DNA of 64,000 nucleotides from Chelativorans sp. ZYF759 (GCF_012911015.1 NZ_WVVV01000006.1:24829-88828), one strand, 5' to 3'. Positions 7,627 to 16,827 are shown, counted from the stretch's first letter. Notes: generated by a model from the letters alone, not told the origin. Numbers and translations: made by a program.

Positions 7627-9900
7627 TCAAAGCGCAGCCAGGAAGCAATCTTCGATGAAGGGGACCGAGACGACGTTCGACGCCGTCATGGCCGGGCGCA
7701 TGCGCGCCGCTGTGGCCGGTGCCGCCAGCTCGTAGAACGACGTGTAGCGGCGCCGCTCCGGTTCGTTGGGATCGATCCAGATCTCGGTTGCGTCCGGCGT
7801 GATGACGTCCGTGCCGACCATGATGCGCGGCGTGAAGGTGTGCTCGGCCTCGTTGAACGCGTCGACCGTGAACTGCGTCACGATCGTTTCCGTCGACAGG
7901 CCGAACTCGAATTCCTCGCTTACCGCCACCATGTCGCCGCGGTGGCGGCCGAGCTTGGCGCGAAGCGAATTGTCGAGCACCACCATCGGCGCCAGGTCGA
8001 CCGTTCCGATCAGCACCAGCCGCAGCTCGACCAGCGCCGGCAGGCCGACCAGCGGATGCGTGCCGATATCGGACGTCTCCTCGAGCGCCCGCCACTCAGT
8101 CTGGCCGCTCGGCCGGATTTCCCATTCCAGCATGGTGCCGCCCGGCGCCCATGCCTTCATGATGAACTCGATATCCGTCATGCCGTTCTCGAGCGTCAGC
8201 GCGTCGAAGGAGACGACCGTGCGCACGTCGCGGAACTTGGCGCCGAAGATCCTGAAGGCGAAGTCGCTCGTGCCCTCGCCCTGGGCCCACACGCCGTCGG
8301 TGGCATAGAAGCGCGTGCCGGAGGTGAACTTGTTGCCCGTCGTGGTGTGGACGGCGTGATTGCCCGTCGTCACCGTGAAGAAGGCGTACCGCTTGCCGCT
8401 CTCCAGCATGGTGATCGGCAGCGTGAACTTGTTCCAGCCGATCACCAGCGCGTTCTGCGGCACCGTCGTGTAGGCCAGGACCTCGTCGAACTTCGGCATG
8501 CCGACCGAATTGGTCTCGCACAGGAACAGGTGCACGTCGCCCGAAGCGCCGACCGTGGCGAAGTCGAGATCGATCGAGGTCACGATCATCGGCTGGGAGA
8601 CGAGGAAGGTCTGGCCGTAGATCGAGCCGTTGACGCCGACTTCCTCGGTTTCATACTCCCAATAGGTCTCGGTCCATTCCTCGCGGATCACGCGGCGTAT
8701 CCAGCGCCAGGACGGACCCCGCACGCTGCCGGCCGGGCGCTCGACGAGCTGGTATTCCTCGCCCTGATGGAAGAACATCTCGCCGACGCGGACATTGGCG
8801 AGCAGATCGGACCAGTAGCGCTGGTTCGTGCAGTAATGCACGGCCGTCCCGTAGCGGATCGACGTGCGCGAGACCTCTTTCAGCACCGCCGTGACGACGG
8901 TGTGCACCTGCTGCGAAATGTTGAGCGCGGCATCGCGCCCGACATTGGCGATGCGCAGCGCCTCGTCATAGGCCGGGATCATGCGGCGGTTGGCGCCGAT
9001 CATGATGGCCGGGTTGTCCTCGTTGAGGACCGCCAGCTGCTGGTCTTTCTCGTTGGCATAGGCGAACCGCACGCCCTCGCGTACGCGCGCCAGCCAGCCC
9101 GCATGCGTCGTGTCCCACTGGGCGTAGGTCAGGGCGGGATCGAACACATAGGCCCGCTGCTCTTCGGGCAGCTGCAGCTGGATGCGGGCCGCGCCGATGT
9201 CGCGCTGCATCTGCCGGATGATCGTCGGCCGGGGAATTTCGCCGAGGCGCGACGTGATGTTCGCGATGTCGGTCTCGATCGATTCCGTGCGGCGGAACAG
9301 CGCATCGAGATTGACTTCGACGGAGCTGAGGCGGCCGTCGAGCTCGTACAGCGTCTTGACGCGCCAGCCCTCGCCAGGCTCGATCGATGCAATGCCCGAC
9401 GACGTCAGAAGCACGAAGGCGACGACCGCGTCGGTCTCGGCGATCGCCGGCCGGAGAGCCGGCGCCGGCGTGGCGTTGCCCTGCTGGACGACGATGAAGA
9501 CGCGCCGCTCGACCCGCTTCGGCGTCGAGATATTGACCGGGATGGAAGTCTCCGGATCGACCGACGTCTCGAAGTTGCGGTTCTCGTTGACCGTGATTTC
9601 CTCGCCGCGCAGGATCAGCGCCACCCAGCGCTGGTCGGACGCGACCAGGGGAATGTGGATCTGGAGATTGAGATCGACGGATTCGTCGAGCCCGAAAATC
9701 TTCTCGCGGGTGACGTAGCGACCGGCCGAAACCGTCACCTCCTGTGCCGACTTCTGCGCAACGGTGAACGCCGCCCAATGCGCGGGATAGCCGATGGCGT
9801 CGTTGACCAGGGCATCAAGTGCTGCCTGCGAGTGCGCGCCGATGGCATTGAAATCATTATGCCCGGCAATCTCGGCATCGTCGAAAAGGATACGCTTCAT
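7627..9900 (-). CDS. Large tail/baseplate structural protein, DUF4815-like
   Basis: 757 residues beginning MKRILFDDAEIAGHNDF. The sequence has the features of the DUF4815 family found between gpI and the fibre in contractile-tail prophages: an N-terminal segment that handles a start position (YVTREKIFGLDES), a central helical/coiled region (about residues 185-290) and a C-terminal half made of beta-sandwich-like repeats (KRYAFFTVTTGNHAVHTTTG, RFYATDGVWAQGEG). It sits ten bases downstream of gpI in the late operon. I infer a baseplate-to-fibre adaptor. Family assignment is from pattern memory and should be treated as probable. Confidence 0.65.
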   Translation of the reverse strand: MKRILFDDAEIAGHNDFNAIGAHSQAALDALVNDAIGYPAHWAAFTVAQKSAQEVTVSAGRYVTREKIFGLDESVDLNLQIHIPLVASDQRWVALILRGEEITVNENRNFETSVDPETSIPVNISTPKRVERRVFIVVQQGNATPAPALRPAIAETDAVVAFVLLTSSGIASIEPGEGWRVKTLYELDGRLSSVEVNLDALFRRTESIETDIANITSRLGEIPRPTIIRQMQRDIGAARIQLQLPEEQRAYVFDPALTYAQWDTTHAGWLARVREGVRFAYANEKDQQLAVLNEDNPAIMIGANRRMIPAYDEALRIANVGRDAALNISQQVHTVVTAVLKEVSRTSIRYGTAVHYCTNQRYWSDLLANVRVGEMFFHQGEEYQLVERPAGSVRGPSWRWIRRVIREEWTETYWEYETEEVGVNGSIYGQTFLVSQPMIVTSIDLDFATVGASGDVHLFLCETNSVGMPKFDEVLAYTTVPQNALVIGWNKFTLPITMLESGKRYAFFTVTTGNHAVHTTTGNKFTSGTRFYATDGVWAQGEGTSDFAFRIFGAKFRDVRTVVSFDALTLENGMTDIEFIMKAWAPGGTMLEWEIRPSGQTEWRALEETSDIGTHPLVGLPALVELRLVLIGTVDLAPMVVLDNSLRAKLGRHRGDMVAVSEEFEFGLSTETIVTQFTVDAFNEAEHTFTPRIMVGTDVITPDATEIWIDPNEPERRRYTSFYELAAPATAARMRPAMTASNVVSVPFIEDCFLAAL

Positions 9901-9909
9901 CTCATCCCT

Positions 9910-10545
9910 CTAGAGCCGCGGCCGGTCGATGAACTGGCCGAAGTGAATGGAACCGTCGAGCGGCAGGCGATCGCCGAAGCGAGCGCGCCGACGCCACGCG
10001 AAATTGACGCTGGTGAGCGTTTCGGGAGCCTTCGCCACGCTGGCTGCGATCTGTGCGCGGCGCAGCGGTTCGAGGCTGATGCTCGTCATGGCCGACAGCC
10101 CAAGCACGGCCCGGCCGATCCGAAACGGATTGACGGGCTGGGCAAGCGGAACCTTGACCAGATAGTGCGCCGTCATCGGCCGGTGGTTGATCGGCCTGAC
10201 ACCGATCGCCGATCGACCGATGACGAAGCGCGCGGGGTGCGCGATCAGCCAGGTGATCTCGGCGTCGACATAGGCGAGGAAGCGCCTTGCGCCCTCTCTT
10301 GTCCCCTTGAGCGCCGCCAGCTGGACAGCCTCGGCGACCATCTGGCGCTTGCGCTCCTCCGGCCAGTCGTCGAACCAGAGATCGACGCTCTCATGGGCTG
10401 CCAGGAACGGCAGGAATGCAGCCGGCGTGGTCGCCGGATCGAGGATATCGCGCAGCGGCACCGGCAGGATGTCGGTCAGCGCCTTCGCGACAGCCCTCTC
10501 GAATGCCGTCGCGTTGGACGGCAGGATCTTCGCCGCGTCGGTCAC
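9910..10545 (-). CDS. Phage tail protein I (baseplate wedge)
   Basis: 211 residues, GTG start overlapping the stop of the baseplate J gene (GTGA). The N-terminal half shows the gpI signature of contractile phages: an ILP...TAFERA start, then AAFLPFLAAHESVDLWFDDW, where the family has LLPFLAWxxSVDxW. P2 gpI joins J and W in the baseplate wedge and links to the fibre. The position between J and the fibre genes is exactly that of P2 (V-W-J-I-H). Length is close to the family norm. Confidence 0.88.
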   Translation of the reverse strand: MTDAAKILPSNATAFERAVAKALTDILPVPLRDILDPATTPAAFLPFLAAHESVDLWFDDWPEERKRQMVAEAVQLAALKGTREGARRFLAYVDAEITWLIAHPARFVIGRSAIGVRPINHRPMTAHYLVKVPLAQPVNPFRIGRAVLGLSAMTSISLEPLRRAQIAASVAKAPETLTSVNFAWRRRARFGDRLPLDGSIHFGQFIDRPRL

Positions 10546-11462
10546 GACGCCACCTCGACCGTGATGTCGATCAAGGTCAGCACCGGAACCGTGTAGGGGT
10601 GCGCCACGATATCGGCGACCGGCTCATGATGCTGGACGTCGATCACGCTCGGCCCGAAGGATGCGCCTGCCAGAAGATCGCGCGGCACGCCGGCGCCGAT
10701 CTTCATGCGGCTGTCGGCGATCAGGCGAACCCGGTCTTCCGCTTCCTTGCGCACGATCTCGGCATCGGGCCCGACCGGCACGAGGATGGTCTGGACGACC
10801 TGGAATTCGTGGCGCGTGGCCGGCAGAACCGACACGCCGACAGCTTCCGGCTTCACGTCGGGCGCCTGAACCGCGGCCTGCACGACCGCAAGTTCGGCCT
10901 GTGTCGCCGCCACACCGTTCTCGCCGATGATGACCACGTCCGTGTCGCCGATCCGCCCATGGACGGCGCGCCCGTTGACGCGCACATCGTGCAGCTTCGG
11001 CGCCGACGTCCACGCCTCATAGAGGTATCGCGAGGCGGAACCGGCCGAAGGACGATCGAACGACAGGAGGTAACGCCGCAGCAGCTGGGCATCGCCTTCC
11101 ATGACCGCGGGCTCGTTGCCCGATGCCGGAACCAGCTCGAGGCGAAGAACGCCCTGCCGCGAGGCGATCTGATCCAGGTCCGACCCGCGTGCCATAGGCG
11201 CCAGCACGGACCGCACGGCGTCGTTGACACGCGCCCGGTCGAGCAGCCGAAGATAGGACCAGGCCTGCCCGACGATCGCGACCGGGTCGGTCTCCAGCCC
11301 GCCGACCTCATAGGGCGGCAGGTCGGGATTGTCCGCACGCGCTTCGTCCCATGCCGCCTGGAAGCGGTCGCGGAAAGCCGCGAACAGCGTCTCGAAGTCG
11401 AGGGCCTCGATCGCGGCCGGGAAAGGCAGGCGCGACAGGTCGATCGTGGTCGGCGCGCTCAT
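10542..11462 (-). CDS. Baseplate assembly protein J
   Basis: 306 residues, ATG overlapping the upstream stop. Matches the baseplate J family: IDLSRLPFPAAIEALDFE at the N-terminus, a DPVAIVGQAWSYLRLL helix, and RGSDLDQIASRQGVLRLEL, the family's conserved segment after the first helical domain. The C-terminus is a strand-rich domain with PVLTLIDITVEV. It forms the wedge ring around the tail tube. It is coupled to W upstream and I downstream by four-base overlaps. Confidence 0.9.
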   Translation of the reverse strand: MSAPTTIDLSRLPFPAAIEALDFETLFAAFRDRFQAAWDEARADNPDLPPYEVGGLETDPVAIVGQAWSYLRLLDRARVNDAVRSVLAPMARGSDLDQIASRQGVLRLELVPASGNEPAVMEGDAQLLRRYLLSFDRPSAGSASRYLYEAWTSAPKLHDVRVNGRAVHGRIGDTDVVIIGENGVAATQAELAVVQAAVQAPDVKPEAVGVSVLPATRHEFQVVQTILVPVGPDAEIVRKEAEDRVRLIADSRMKIGAGVPRDLLAGASFGPSVIDVQHHEPVADIVAHPYTVPVLTLIDITVEVAS

Positions 11463-11854
11463 GCGATCACCCGGGCGCGGCCCTGGCCGAAAGCGAGACC
11501 GAAGCTCATCACGCGTTCCACCCTGTCATCCCCCAGATGGCCCCTCGGCCGGTAGTCGACTTCGATTGCGAAACTCACCTGCCCGAGCCGGATGCCGTCC
11601 ACCGAGCCGGTAGCCACGATCCGCCGCACGGCGAAGCGCGGTTCCCACAGATCGATCGCCGTGGCGATCAGCGTCTGGAAGGCCACGAAGAGCTGCGGCG
11701 TCACCAATCGGCCGAGAAGCTCGGCCATGCCGCCGCCGAACTCGCGGCGCATCACGCGCTCGCCCAGCCGCGTCGACAGGATCACCTCGACCGACTGGAA
11801 GGCCGAGGCCAGATTTGCGAGCGGCCGACCGGTGACCCGATCAACGCCCGCCAT
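11459..11854 (-). CDS. GPW/gp25-family baseplate protein W
   Basis: 131 residues. Contains the gp25-like core VEVILSTRLGERVMRREFGG followed by a helix (PQLFVAFQTLIATAIDLWEPR) and a terminal strand pair, matching the lysozyme-like baseplate protein family (P2 gpW, T4 gp25). It initiates sheath assembly on the baseplate and so implies a contractile tail, even though the sheath gene is not in the window. The start overlaps the stop of the small gene upstream by 14 bases. Confidence 0.88.
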   Translation of the reverse strand: MAGVDRVTGRPLANLASAFQSVEVILSTRLGERVMRREFGGGMAELLGRLVTPQLFVAFQTLIATAIDLWEPRFAVRRIVATGSVDGIRLGQVSFAIEVDYRPRGHLGDDRVERVMSFGLAFGQGRARVIA

Positions 11855-12026
11855 GATCGTCCTTAGCCGGGCGCCGGCGCCTTGCCTTGCGGGCGGGCGC
11901 GATCCGCCCGTGATCGAGGTCGTAGCGGGCCTGTGTCGGCGTCAGGGTGACGATCCGGTTGGCCGGCACCTTGGCGCCATTGACCATCGTCACGCCCTCG
12001 CGGACGCGATACTGGCGGGTTTCCAT
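11841..12026 (-). CDS. Small baseplate-operon protein, 61 residues
   Basis: ATG at 12026 with AGGAGC seven bases upstream. The product (METRQYRVREGVTMVNGAKV...) has a short beta-rich N-terminal half and a very basic C-terminus (ARKARRRRP). A similar short gene often lies between the V and W genes of rhizobial contractile-tail prophages; no function is known to me. It overlaps gene W by 14 bases, so it is probably translated with it. Confidence 0.65.
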   Translation of the reverse strand: METRQYRVREGVTMVNGAKVPANRIVTLTPTQARYDLDHGRIAPARKARRRRPAKDDHGGR

Positions 12027-12036
12027 CTGGATGCTC

Positions 12037-12531
12037 CTATTGCGGCGGTCCGCTGGTCCCGCCGCCCGGTTTGACGTCCGTATGGACGTGATCGTCCCCG
12101 ACATTCCTGTCATTGTGCCGCAGCATCGAACCGTTGATCTGCACGTCGCCGTGGATCGTCAGCACGCCATCCTTGATCGACAGCGTGACGCCGCCGAACT
12201 GCAGCACATTCTCCGCGAGGTCGGAAGACGGCGCGCCGTCCTGTCCCGAGAACCCGGCCCGAAGCAGGATGCCCTGCCGCGGGTCGCCGGTCGGGTTGAT
12301 GACGCCGACGATCTGGCCCTTGGAGAGCGGCGCCCAGCTCTTGGTGGCGCCACCCGATTCCGGATGTGGATACCAGGGCGAGAGGTAGGGGCCGTCCGGC
12401 CCCTCTCCGAGCTTGAGCCGATAGCCCTTCTGCGCGTCCACTTCCTCGACCGGCCCGACCTTCAGCGAATTGCCAAAGGCCGTCTTGAGCATCTCGACAT
12501 CCGCCTTGATCTCGGCGACGACGCTAGCCAT
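12037..12531 (-). CDS. Phage baseplate assembly protein V (tail spike)
   Basis: 164 residues from ATG 12531; a longer frame opening to 12639 overlaps coding sequence of the previous gene and has no ribosome site. The product has the gpV layout: helical start (EIKADVEMLKTAF), an OB-like region (YRLKLGEGPDGPYLSPWYPH), the family phrase KGQIVGVINPTGDPRQGILL, and a C-terminal beta-helix-type end with TIHGDVQINGS. The last residues contain HVHTDV, similar to the HxH metal site at the tip of gpV-type spikes. It punctures the outer membrane. It overlaps the upstream gene by eight bases. Confidence 0.87.
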   Translation of the reverse strand: MASVVAEIKADVEMLKTAFGNSLKVGPVEEVDAQKGYRLKLGEGPDGPYLSPWYPHPESGGATKSWAPLSKGQIVGVINPTGDPRQGILLRAGFSGQDGAPSSDLAENVLQFGGVTLSIKDGVLTIHGDVQINGSMLRHNDRNVGDDHVHTDVKPGGGTSGPPQ

Positions 12532-13339
12532 TCTCGACCTCGATCCCTGCCCTGCCCTCGATATCCAGTGTCGCCAGCGTCCCTTCGGGCGCCGGTTCGC
12601 CGTCGTCGCCCACCAGGGGCGACAGGCCGAGGGCGGCAAGTTCGTCCGCCGTCATGCCCAGGTGACGCCGCACGGCGTCCCACGGCTCGTCGGAGCCCGA
12701 GATCGCACTGGCCAGAATGGCGCCCTGGACTTGCCGCACGGGGTTCGCGTGGACGGCAAGCTTGGCGATCAGCCTGGCGAGCGGCGCTTCCGGCGGCAGG
12801 ACGGTCCCCTTCGCAGGGTCCTCGATCAGCTGCGCCGTCACCCTGATCTGGCGCCCGGCGAGCTTGACGCCGATATGCCCGCTCGACGTGCGCGCATGCT
12901 CGATCTTGACGTAGCTCATGACCAGGCCCCGGTAGATTTCGGCCCACTCATTGGCGGGGTCGTTGAGCGTGTCCGCGATCTCGCGCGCCACCATGTCGAG
13001 GTGGAATTCATAGGCCGGATCGGTCGCGGGCATGCCCTCGACGATGAAGGACTCGCCGGTGTTGTCGTTCGTCTCGGTCATCGCCGCCGAGATACCCATC
13101 TCGAATTCGATTTCCGTCAGCCCGTTGTCGAGCATCATGCGCAGATCGTTGCTTCCCTCGTGCACGGCACCGCTGGTGTAGACCGCGATGAACGGCTTCT
13201 CCTCGTCCGTGCGCACCGCGCCGTCCGCGCCGATGTCGAGCGCGGCAATCTGGCTGTCGAGCACATTGTCGAGGACGCGCGTCTGGCCCTTGAGCGCCTC
13301 CACGGCAGCGATCCGCAGCCCGATCCGTACCAGCGACAT
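12524..13339 (-). CDS. Putative tail completion/terminator protein
   Basis: 271 residues. Residues 1-60 (RIGLRIAAVEALKGQTRVLDNVLDSQIAAL) and about 115-145 (MVAREIADTLNDPANEW followed by RGLVMSYVK) resemble proteins in the tail-terminator position of alphaproteobacterial phages, and the C-terminal 80 residues include an acidic segment (GDDGEPAPEG). It lies between the head-tail connector gene and gpV, where P2 has its tail completion genes R and S. Function is inferred from position; no enzymatic motif is visible. Confidence 0.5.
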   Translation of the reverse strand: MSLVRIGLRIAAVEALKGQTRVLDNVLDSQIAALDIGADGAVRTDEEKPFIAVYTSGAVHEGSNDLRMMLDNGLTEIEFEMGISAAMTETNDNTGESFIVEGMPATDPAYEFHLDMVAREIADTLNDPANEWAEIYRGLVMSYVKIEHARTSSGHIGVKLAGRQIRVTAQLIEDPAKGTVLPPEAPLARLIAKLAVHANPVRQVQGAILASAISGSDEPWDAVRRHLGMTADELAALGLSPLVGDDGEPAPEGTLATLDIEGRAGIEVENG

Positions 13340-13719
13340 CAGGCTTCTCCGAGACCGGCAAACAGCCTGGTGTGATTTCTGTCGTCGACGCCCAGGACTT
13401 CGAACCAGGGCTGGCCCGGAATCGACAGCACGCGAATCTTGTCGCCGCCGCGCAGCCGGACATCCGGATATCGGGCGCGGTCGATCGCCAGGATTGCCTT
13501 TGCAGTATCGAAGCGCACGCTCCAGCGCTGCGCCATGCCACCTGTCATGTTGGTATTGGCCGAATTGCCGTAGCGAAACACCGCCTCGATATCGACGGCA
13601 GCCCGCTCCGGATCGACCTGCCCGTCCTTCAGATACGCCAGACGAACCGGGCCGGCGAATATCCGGTCGACCTGCGCGATCATGCGATCGCGCAGGACAT
13701 GAAAGCGAGCCGGGAGCAT
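13339..13719 (-). CDS. Head-tail connector-like protein (lambda FII position)
   Basis: 126 residues from ATG 13719. The C-terminal half (VRLRGGDKIRVLSIPGQPWFEV) is the small beta-barrel pattern of head-tail adaptors such as lambda gpFII: an inserted 'LRxGDxVxI' strand followed by a 'W/YxV' strand. It is the second gene after the capsid gene, the same place as FII in lambda. It shares one base with the start of the following gene. The assignment is based on pattern plus position. Confidence 0.55.
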   Translation of the reverse strand: MLPARFHVLRDRMIAQVDRIFAGPVRLAYLKDGQVDPERAAVDIEAVFRYGNSANTNMTGGMAQRWSVRFDTAKAILAIDRARYPDVRLRGGDKIRVLSIPGQPWFEVLGVDDRNHTRLFAGLGEA

Positions 13720-13720
13720 G

Positions 13721-13936
13721 TCAGCCCCGGGCGGCTTCGAGCGCGGAGATGATCTCCGCCTTGGTCGCACGCTCGGATACCTCGACGTTGCGGCGCTTCG
13801 CCTCGTCAAGCAGTTCTGCCTTGGTGAGGCTCTCGAGCGATACATCGCCAGAAGCGGTTTCCGCGACCGGCGGATGCTGAAGCCCGACCTTCACGTACCG
13901 GCCATTGTGAAAGCCGGGGGTCGCACGGGCGCTCAT
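13721..13936 (-). CDS. Rho-N/SAP-like small head protein (lambda FI position)
   Basis: 71 residues. The second half (LTKAELLDEAKRRNVEV, then TKAEIISALE) is a two-helix SAP/Rho-N-like motif of the kind seen at the end of small phage head proteins. It lies between the capsid gene and the FII-like gene, the position of lambda FI, which helps DNA packaging. DNA or RNA contact through the motif is an inference. Confidence 0.65.
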   Translation of the reverse strand: MSARATPGFHNGRYVKVGLQHPPVAETASGDVSLESLTKAELLDEAKRRNVEVSERATKAEIISALEAARG

Positions 13937-13938
13937 GG

Positions 13939-14967
13939 CTACTGCGCCCGTGCGCGAAGCAGCATCTCGGGGCGGGTGCAGATGAACAGCGGATAGCTGT
14001 ACATCTCGACGCGGTCCCATTCGTCGCGCCCCGACTTGTCCTCGAGCACCAGCCCGTAGTACTCGCGCCCCTTCTTGTTGACGTAGGGCTTGAACTCGCT
14101 GGCAGGTGCCCAGCCGACCTTGAAGGCGCCGCGCGCGCCAATGGGGAAGAACCGCGCCTTGGCCGTGTCGATCGCGATGGTGCTTCCGTCGTCGGTTCCG
14201 CGATAGTTGATGAAGGTGATGCCCTCGATCTCGATCGCGGAGAACCCCTCGATGTTCTCGAGCATCGCTGCACGCTCGGTGCCAAGCTTCGTTTCCTTGA
14301 TCTGCGGATGATTGACCAGCAGATCGAAGAAGGTGTCGCCGACCAGAGCGCCGATGCGTGTGGAGGGTGACCAGACACCCTTCGCCGCCTTCTGCATCGC
14401 ACGCTTGACGTCACGACACTTCTTGCGAACGTCCGTGGCGGCATCGTTGAGTGCGAAGTTGATCTCGGTCGGCTCGGCGATGCCCCACTCGTCATACCAG
14501 TCGAAGAGAACCGTCGTTCCGTCCGCATCGAGAACGCGGCCCTGGACGGCGCCGAAACGCTGATATTCCCAGGTCAGCTCCATGTCGTCGAGGATGTTGG
14601 CGGTTCGCTCCGTAACTTCCTCGGCGATCTCCTTGGTCTGTTCGTCGAACGGAAGAGAGAGAACACCGGCGAGTTCGATCGCGTAGATCGTGGAGCCCTT
14701 GGCAAGCCGGACGGCGTCGAACTTCCGGACCTTTGCTCCGCGAGGAATGAGTTCCTCGGGGGGCGCGCCGGTTTCCGAGGTCGGGATGAGCATCAGCGTG
14801 CCCTCCCTGCTCGCGACCGCGATCGTACGCGAGCGCGAATAGATCGGTTCAAACAGACCGAGCGATCCCAGAAGCTGGGGCTTGAAGTCGATGCGCTCCA
14901 CGATTTCCTCGTGGAATTCGATCGCGCCCCAGGCGTTCTGGTTGAAGATATCGGTTACGATGGCCAT
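13939..14967 (-). CDS. Major capsid protein, lambda gpE family
   Basis: 342 residues. The N-terminus DIFNQNAWGAIEFHEEIVER and the segment EPIYSRSRTIAVASREGTL match lambda-type capsids, followed by ELIPRGAKVRKFDAVRLAKG, and a C-terminal half with an invariant-type phrase (DKSGRDEWDRVEMYSYPL). Length agrees with the family (about 340). It is made as an immature shell protein around the scaffold encoded upstream. It is 17 bases downstream of the decoration gene. Confidence 0.9.
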   Translation of the reverse strand: MAIVTDIFNQNAWGAIEFHEEIVERIDFKPQLLGSLGLFEPIYSRSRTIAVASREGTLMLIPTSETGAPPEELIPRGAKVRKFDAVRLAKGSTIYAIELAGVLSLPFDEQTKEIAEEVTERTANILDDMELTWEYQRFGAVQGRVLDADGTTVLFDWYDEWGIAEPTEINFALNDAATDVRKKCRDVKRAMQKAAKGVWSPSTRIGALVGDTFFDLLVNHPQIKETKLGTERAAMLENIEGFSAIEIEGITFINYRGTDDGSTIAIDTAKARFFPIGARGAFKVGWAPASEFKPYVNKKGREYYGLVLEDKSGRDEWDRVEMYSYPLFICTRPEMLLRARAQ

Positions 14968-14984
14968 GGGTAGGGTCCTTCCCT

Positions 14985-15359
14985 CTAGCGACCGACAATG
15001 CCGAAGTCGGCAAGCGCGGCCAGCGCGGCGGTCTTGTCATTGTCGGAGACGCCATCGGCCCACTGCAGGACGTCTGCATGAACCTCGGTGTCGCGGGCGG
15101 TGAGCGTGCGGCGCACGTCATCTTCGGAAGCATCGCATCCTTCATAGAGGATCGCGGCCGCGTTCTCGGAACCATCCTCCCCGTCCGGGTCGAAAGGCAC
15201 ATACTTGCCCGATGCGGTCACCCGGCTCAGAACAGCGCCCGCCTTGAGCACGCCCGACCCCGAAGCGATGATGCCGACCTCACGGGAGCGATATCCGTTC
15301 GCTTCGGAGACGATGTAGTGAGCGGTCGTGAACCGATCCTGTTCGAGAATTCTCGACAT
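14985..15359 (-). CDS. Head decoration protein D
   Basis: 124 residues. It has the gpD profile: ...AHYIVSEANGYRSREVGIIASGSGVLKAG, then a GKYVPFDPDGEDGSENAAAILYE segment (shortened here) and a C-terminal DVLQWADGV. Lambda gpD trimers bolt the expanded capsid. The position between scaffold and capsid genes is as in lambda. Confidence 0.88.
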   Translation of the reverse strand: MSRILEQDRFTTAHYIVSEANGYRSREVGIIASGSGVLKAGAVLSRVTASGKYVPFDPDGEDGSENAAAILYEGCDASEDDVRRTLTARDTEVHADVLQWADGVSDNDKTAALAALADFGIVGR

Positions 15360-15371
15360 GGTCGCCTCCTT

Positions 15372-15896
15372 CTAGCGGCGCTTGTTGGTGCGCTCGACTG
15401 CAGCGGAAAGTACGCTGCGGTCGGCGCCGGGTTCACGGCGAGGGCCAGGCTGCGCCAGACCAGCCGCGGCGAGACGCTTGGTCTCATAGTCGGCGGCGGG
15501 CTTCTGTCCCGCTGCCGCCGCGACATTGGCCGTGACAAAGGCGGCCACGTCCTCGCCCGACATGCCCGGCGACTTCTCCGCGAGGTCGAGCGCGGCCGAC
15601 ATGCGGCCAGGATCGCCCTTGACGCCTTCGGCGCCGAGCGCGGTCACAAGGCGAGAGGTCGCTTCGCGCGCACCCTCGTCCTTTCCTTCCGCGCGCGAGG
15701 CGGCAACTGCCGCATCGTGCTCGGCCTGCGAAATGCCGGCATTCTTGGCGCCGCCGGCAGGCGTATCGTCTTTCGACATCGCTCCATCCTCTTGGGTTGA
15801 GCTGGCGCCTGCGCGCCGGGTTTCGTCCTCGTCGAGGACAGTATCCGCGTCCGCGAGGGTAGCCTCGCGGATCGCGGCAAGCATGCTGCTGGCCAT
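15372..15896 (-). CDS. Capsid scaffold protein (Nu3-like)
   Basis: 174 residues, Ala/Glu/Asp-rich and predicted helical. The segment HDAAVAASRAEGKDEGAREA followed by SRLVTALGAEG is the pattern found in the C-terminal scaffold part of S49-type head proteases. In lambda the scaffold Nu3 is made from inside the protease gene; here it is a separate gene two bases after the protease stop. An internal methionine (MSKDDTPAGG, residue 40) could give a shorter second product. Confidence 0.7.
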   Translation of the reverse strand: MASSMLAAIREATLADADTVLDEDETRRAGASSTQEDGAMSKDDTPAGGAKNAGISQAEHDAAVAASRAEGKDEGAREATSRLVTALGAEGVKGDPGRMSAALDLAEKSPGMSGEDVAAFVTANVAAAAGQKPAADYETKRLAAAGLAQPGPRREPGADRSVLSAAVERTNKRR

Positions 15897-15898
15897 GG

Positions 15899-16822
15899 TC
15901 AGGCTCTCCGGTTGACTTCGCTGATGAAGGCCTCGAAGGCCTCCTGCCCGTCCCCGATCGCGTCCACGAGGCCGAGGCGCACGGCTTCGGCCGCATCGAA
16001 CGTGTCGGCTTCCGTGTCGAGAGCGGCCTTCTTCGACATGCGCCGGCCACGGCCCGCTTCCACCACCTCGGCGAATGCGCCGCGCATGGTTTCGACTTCC
16101 GCCGCCCAGCGTGCGCGCAGCCGGTCAGGAAGCGGCTCGAAGGCATTGCCCTCGACTTTGTGCTTGCCGGCATGGATGAAGGTCACCTTGATGCCTTCCT
16201 GCTCGAGATGACCGCTGAAATCGGCATGCATGATCACGACGCCGATGGAGCCGGCCCCGCCGAAGCGCGGCATGATGATCTGCCTTGCCTGGCTGGCCAT
16301 CATGTAGCCGGCGGAATAGGCATGGTCGGTCAGTATCGAGATGGTCGGTTTGGCCCGTGACAGGTCGCGAATGTCCGCCGCCGTCTCGAAAGCGCCGTTC
16401 ACCATACCGCCGAAGCTGTCGACCTCGAAGACGACGCCCTTGACGTCCGGATGGCGCTTCGCCCGCGATATCTGGGTGCGAAGCCCCTCATATGAGGTTT
16501 CCCCGGAACTCGACCCGATCCAGGCGCCCTTGTGAACCAGCGTGCCCTCGATCGGGATGACTGCGACATTGTCGACAATCTGGAAGGGCGCCAGACCCGC
16601 GCGGTCATAGGCGCGGCCCAGCCGGTCGCCGATCACGCCCGCCGATGGCCGGCCATTCGCGAAGGCCACATGCTCGGTCCCGCCTTCGCCATTGACGATG
16701 GTGATCGGCATGCCGGTCAGTCGGGGCCCGAGCATGCGCACCACCGTCTCGGCCTTGCCGGGATGGTAGAGATGCGGCGTGTCGAAAAGCACGCTGCAGA
16801 TGCGTTCGAATGAAGCTGCCAT
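15899..16822 (-). CDS. S49-family head maturation protease (lambda gpC-like)
   Basis: 307 residues from ATG 16822; the longer frame to 16888 overlaps gpW coding sequence. It shows the SppA/S49 core: VAVIPIEGTLVHKG, then GVVFEVDSFGGMVNGAFETA and the nucleophile region DHAYSAGYMMASQA with the serine in AYSAG. The C-terminus MSKKAALDTEADTFDAAEAV is the typical 'taxEAlexGLID' tail (…LGLVDAIGD). It cleaves scaffold and portal during prohead maturation. Confidence 0.9.
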   Translation of the reverse strand: MAASFERICSVLFDTPHLYHPGKAETVVRMLGPRLTGMPITIVNGEGGTEHVAFANGRPSAGVIGDRLGRAYDRAGLAPFQIVDNVAVIPIEGTLVHKGAWIGSSSGETSYEGLRTQISRAKRHPDVKGVVFEVDSFGGMVNGAFETAADIRDLSRAKPTISILTDHAYSAGYMMASQARQIIMPRFGGAGSIGVVIMHADFSGHLEQEGIKVTFIHAGKHKVEGNAFEPLPDRLRARWAAEVETMRGAFAEVVEAGRGRRMSKKAALDTEADTFDAAEAVRLGLVDAIGDGQEAFEAFISEVNRRA

Positions 16823-16827
16823 GATCT

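Noticed and set aside
7591..10596. A 1001-residue open frame on the plus strand
   Set aside because: It is the antisense shadow of the tail gene, gpI and fibre genes in GC-rich DNA; His/Arg/Asp-rich, no ribosome site, and no family-like pattern, whereas the minus strand gives recognisable tail proteins.
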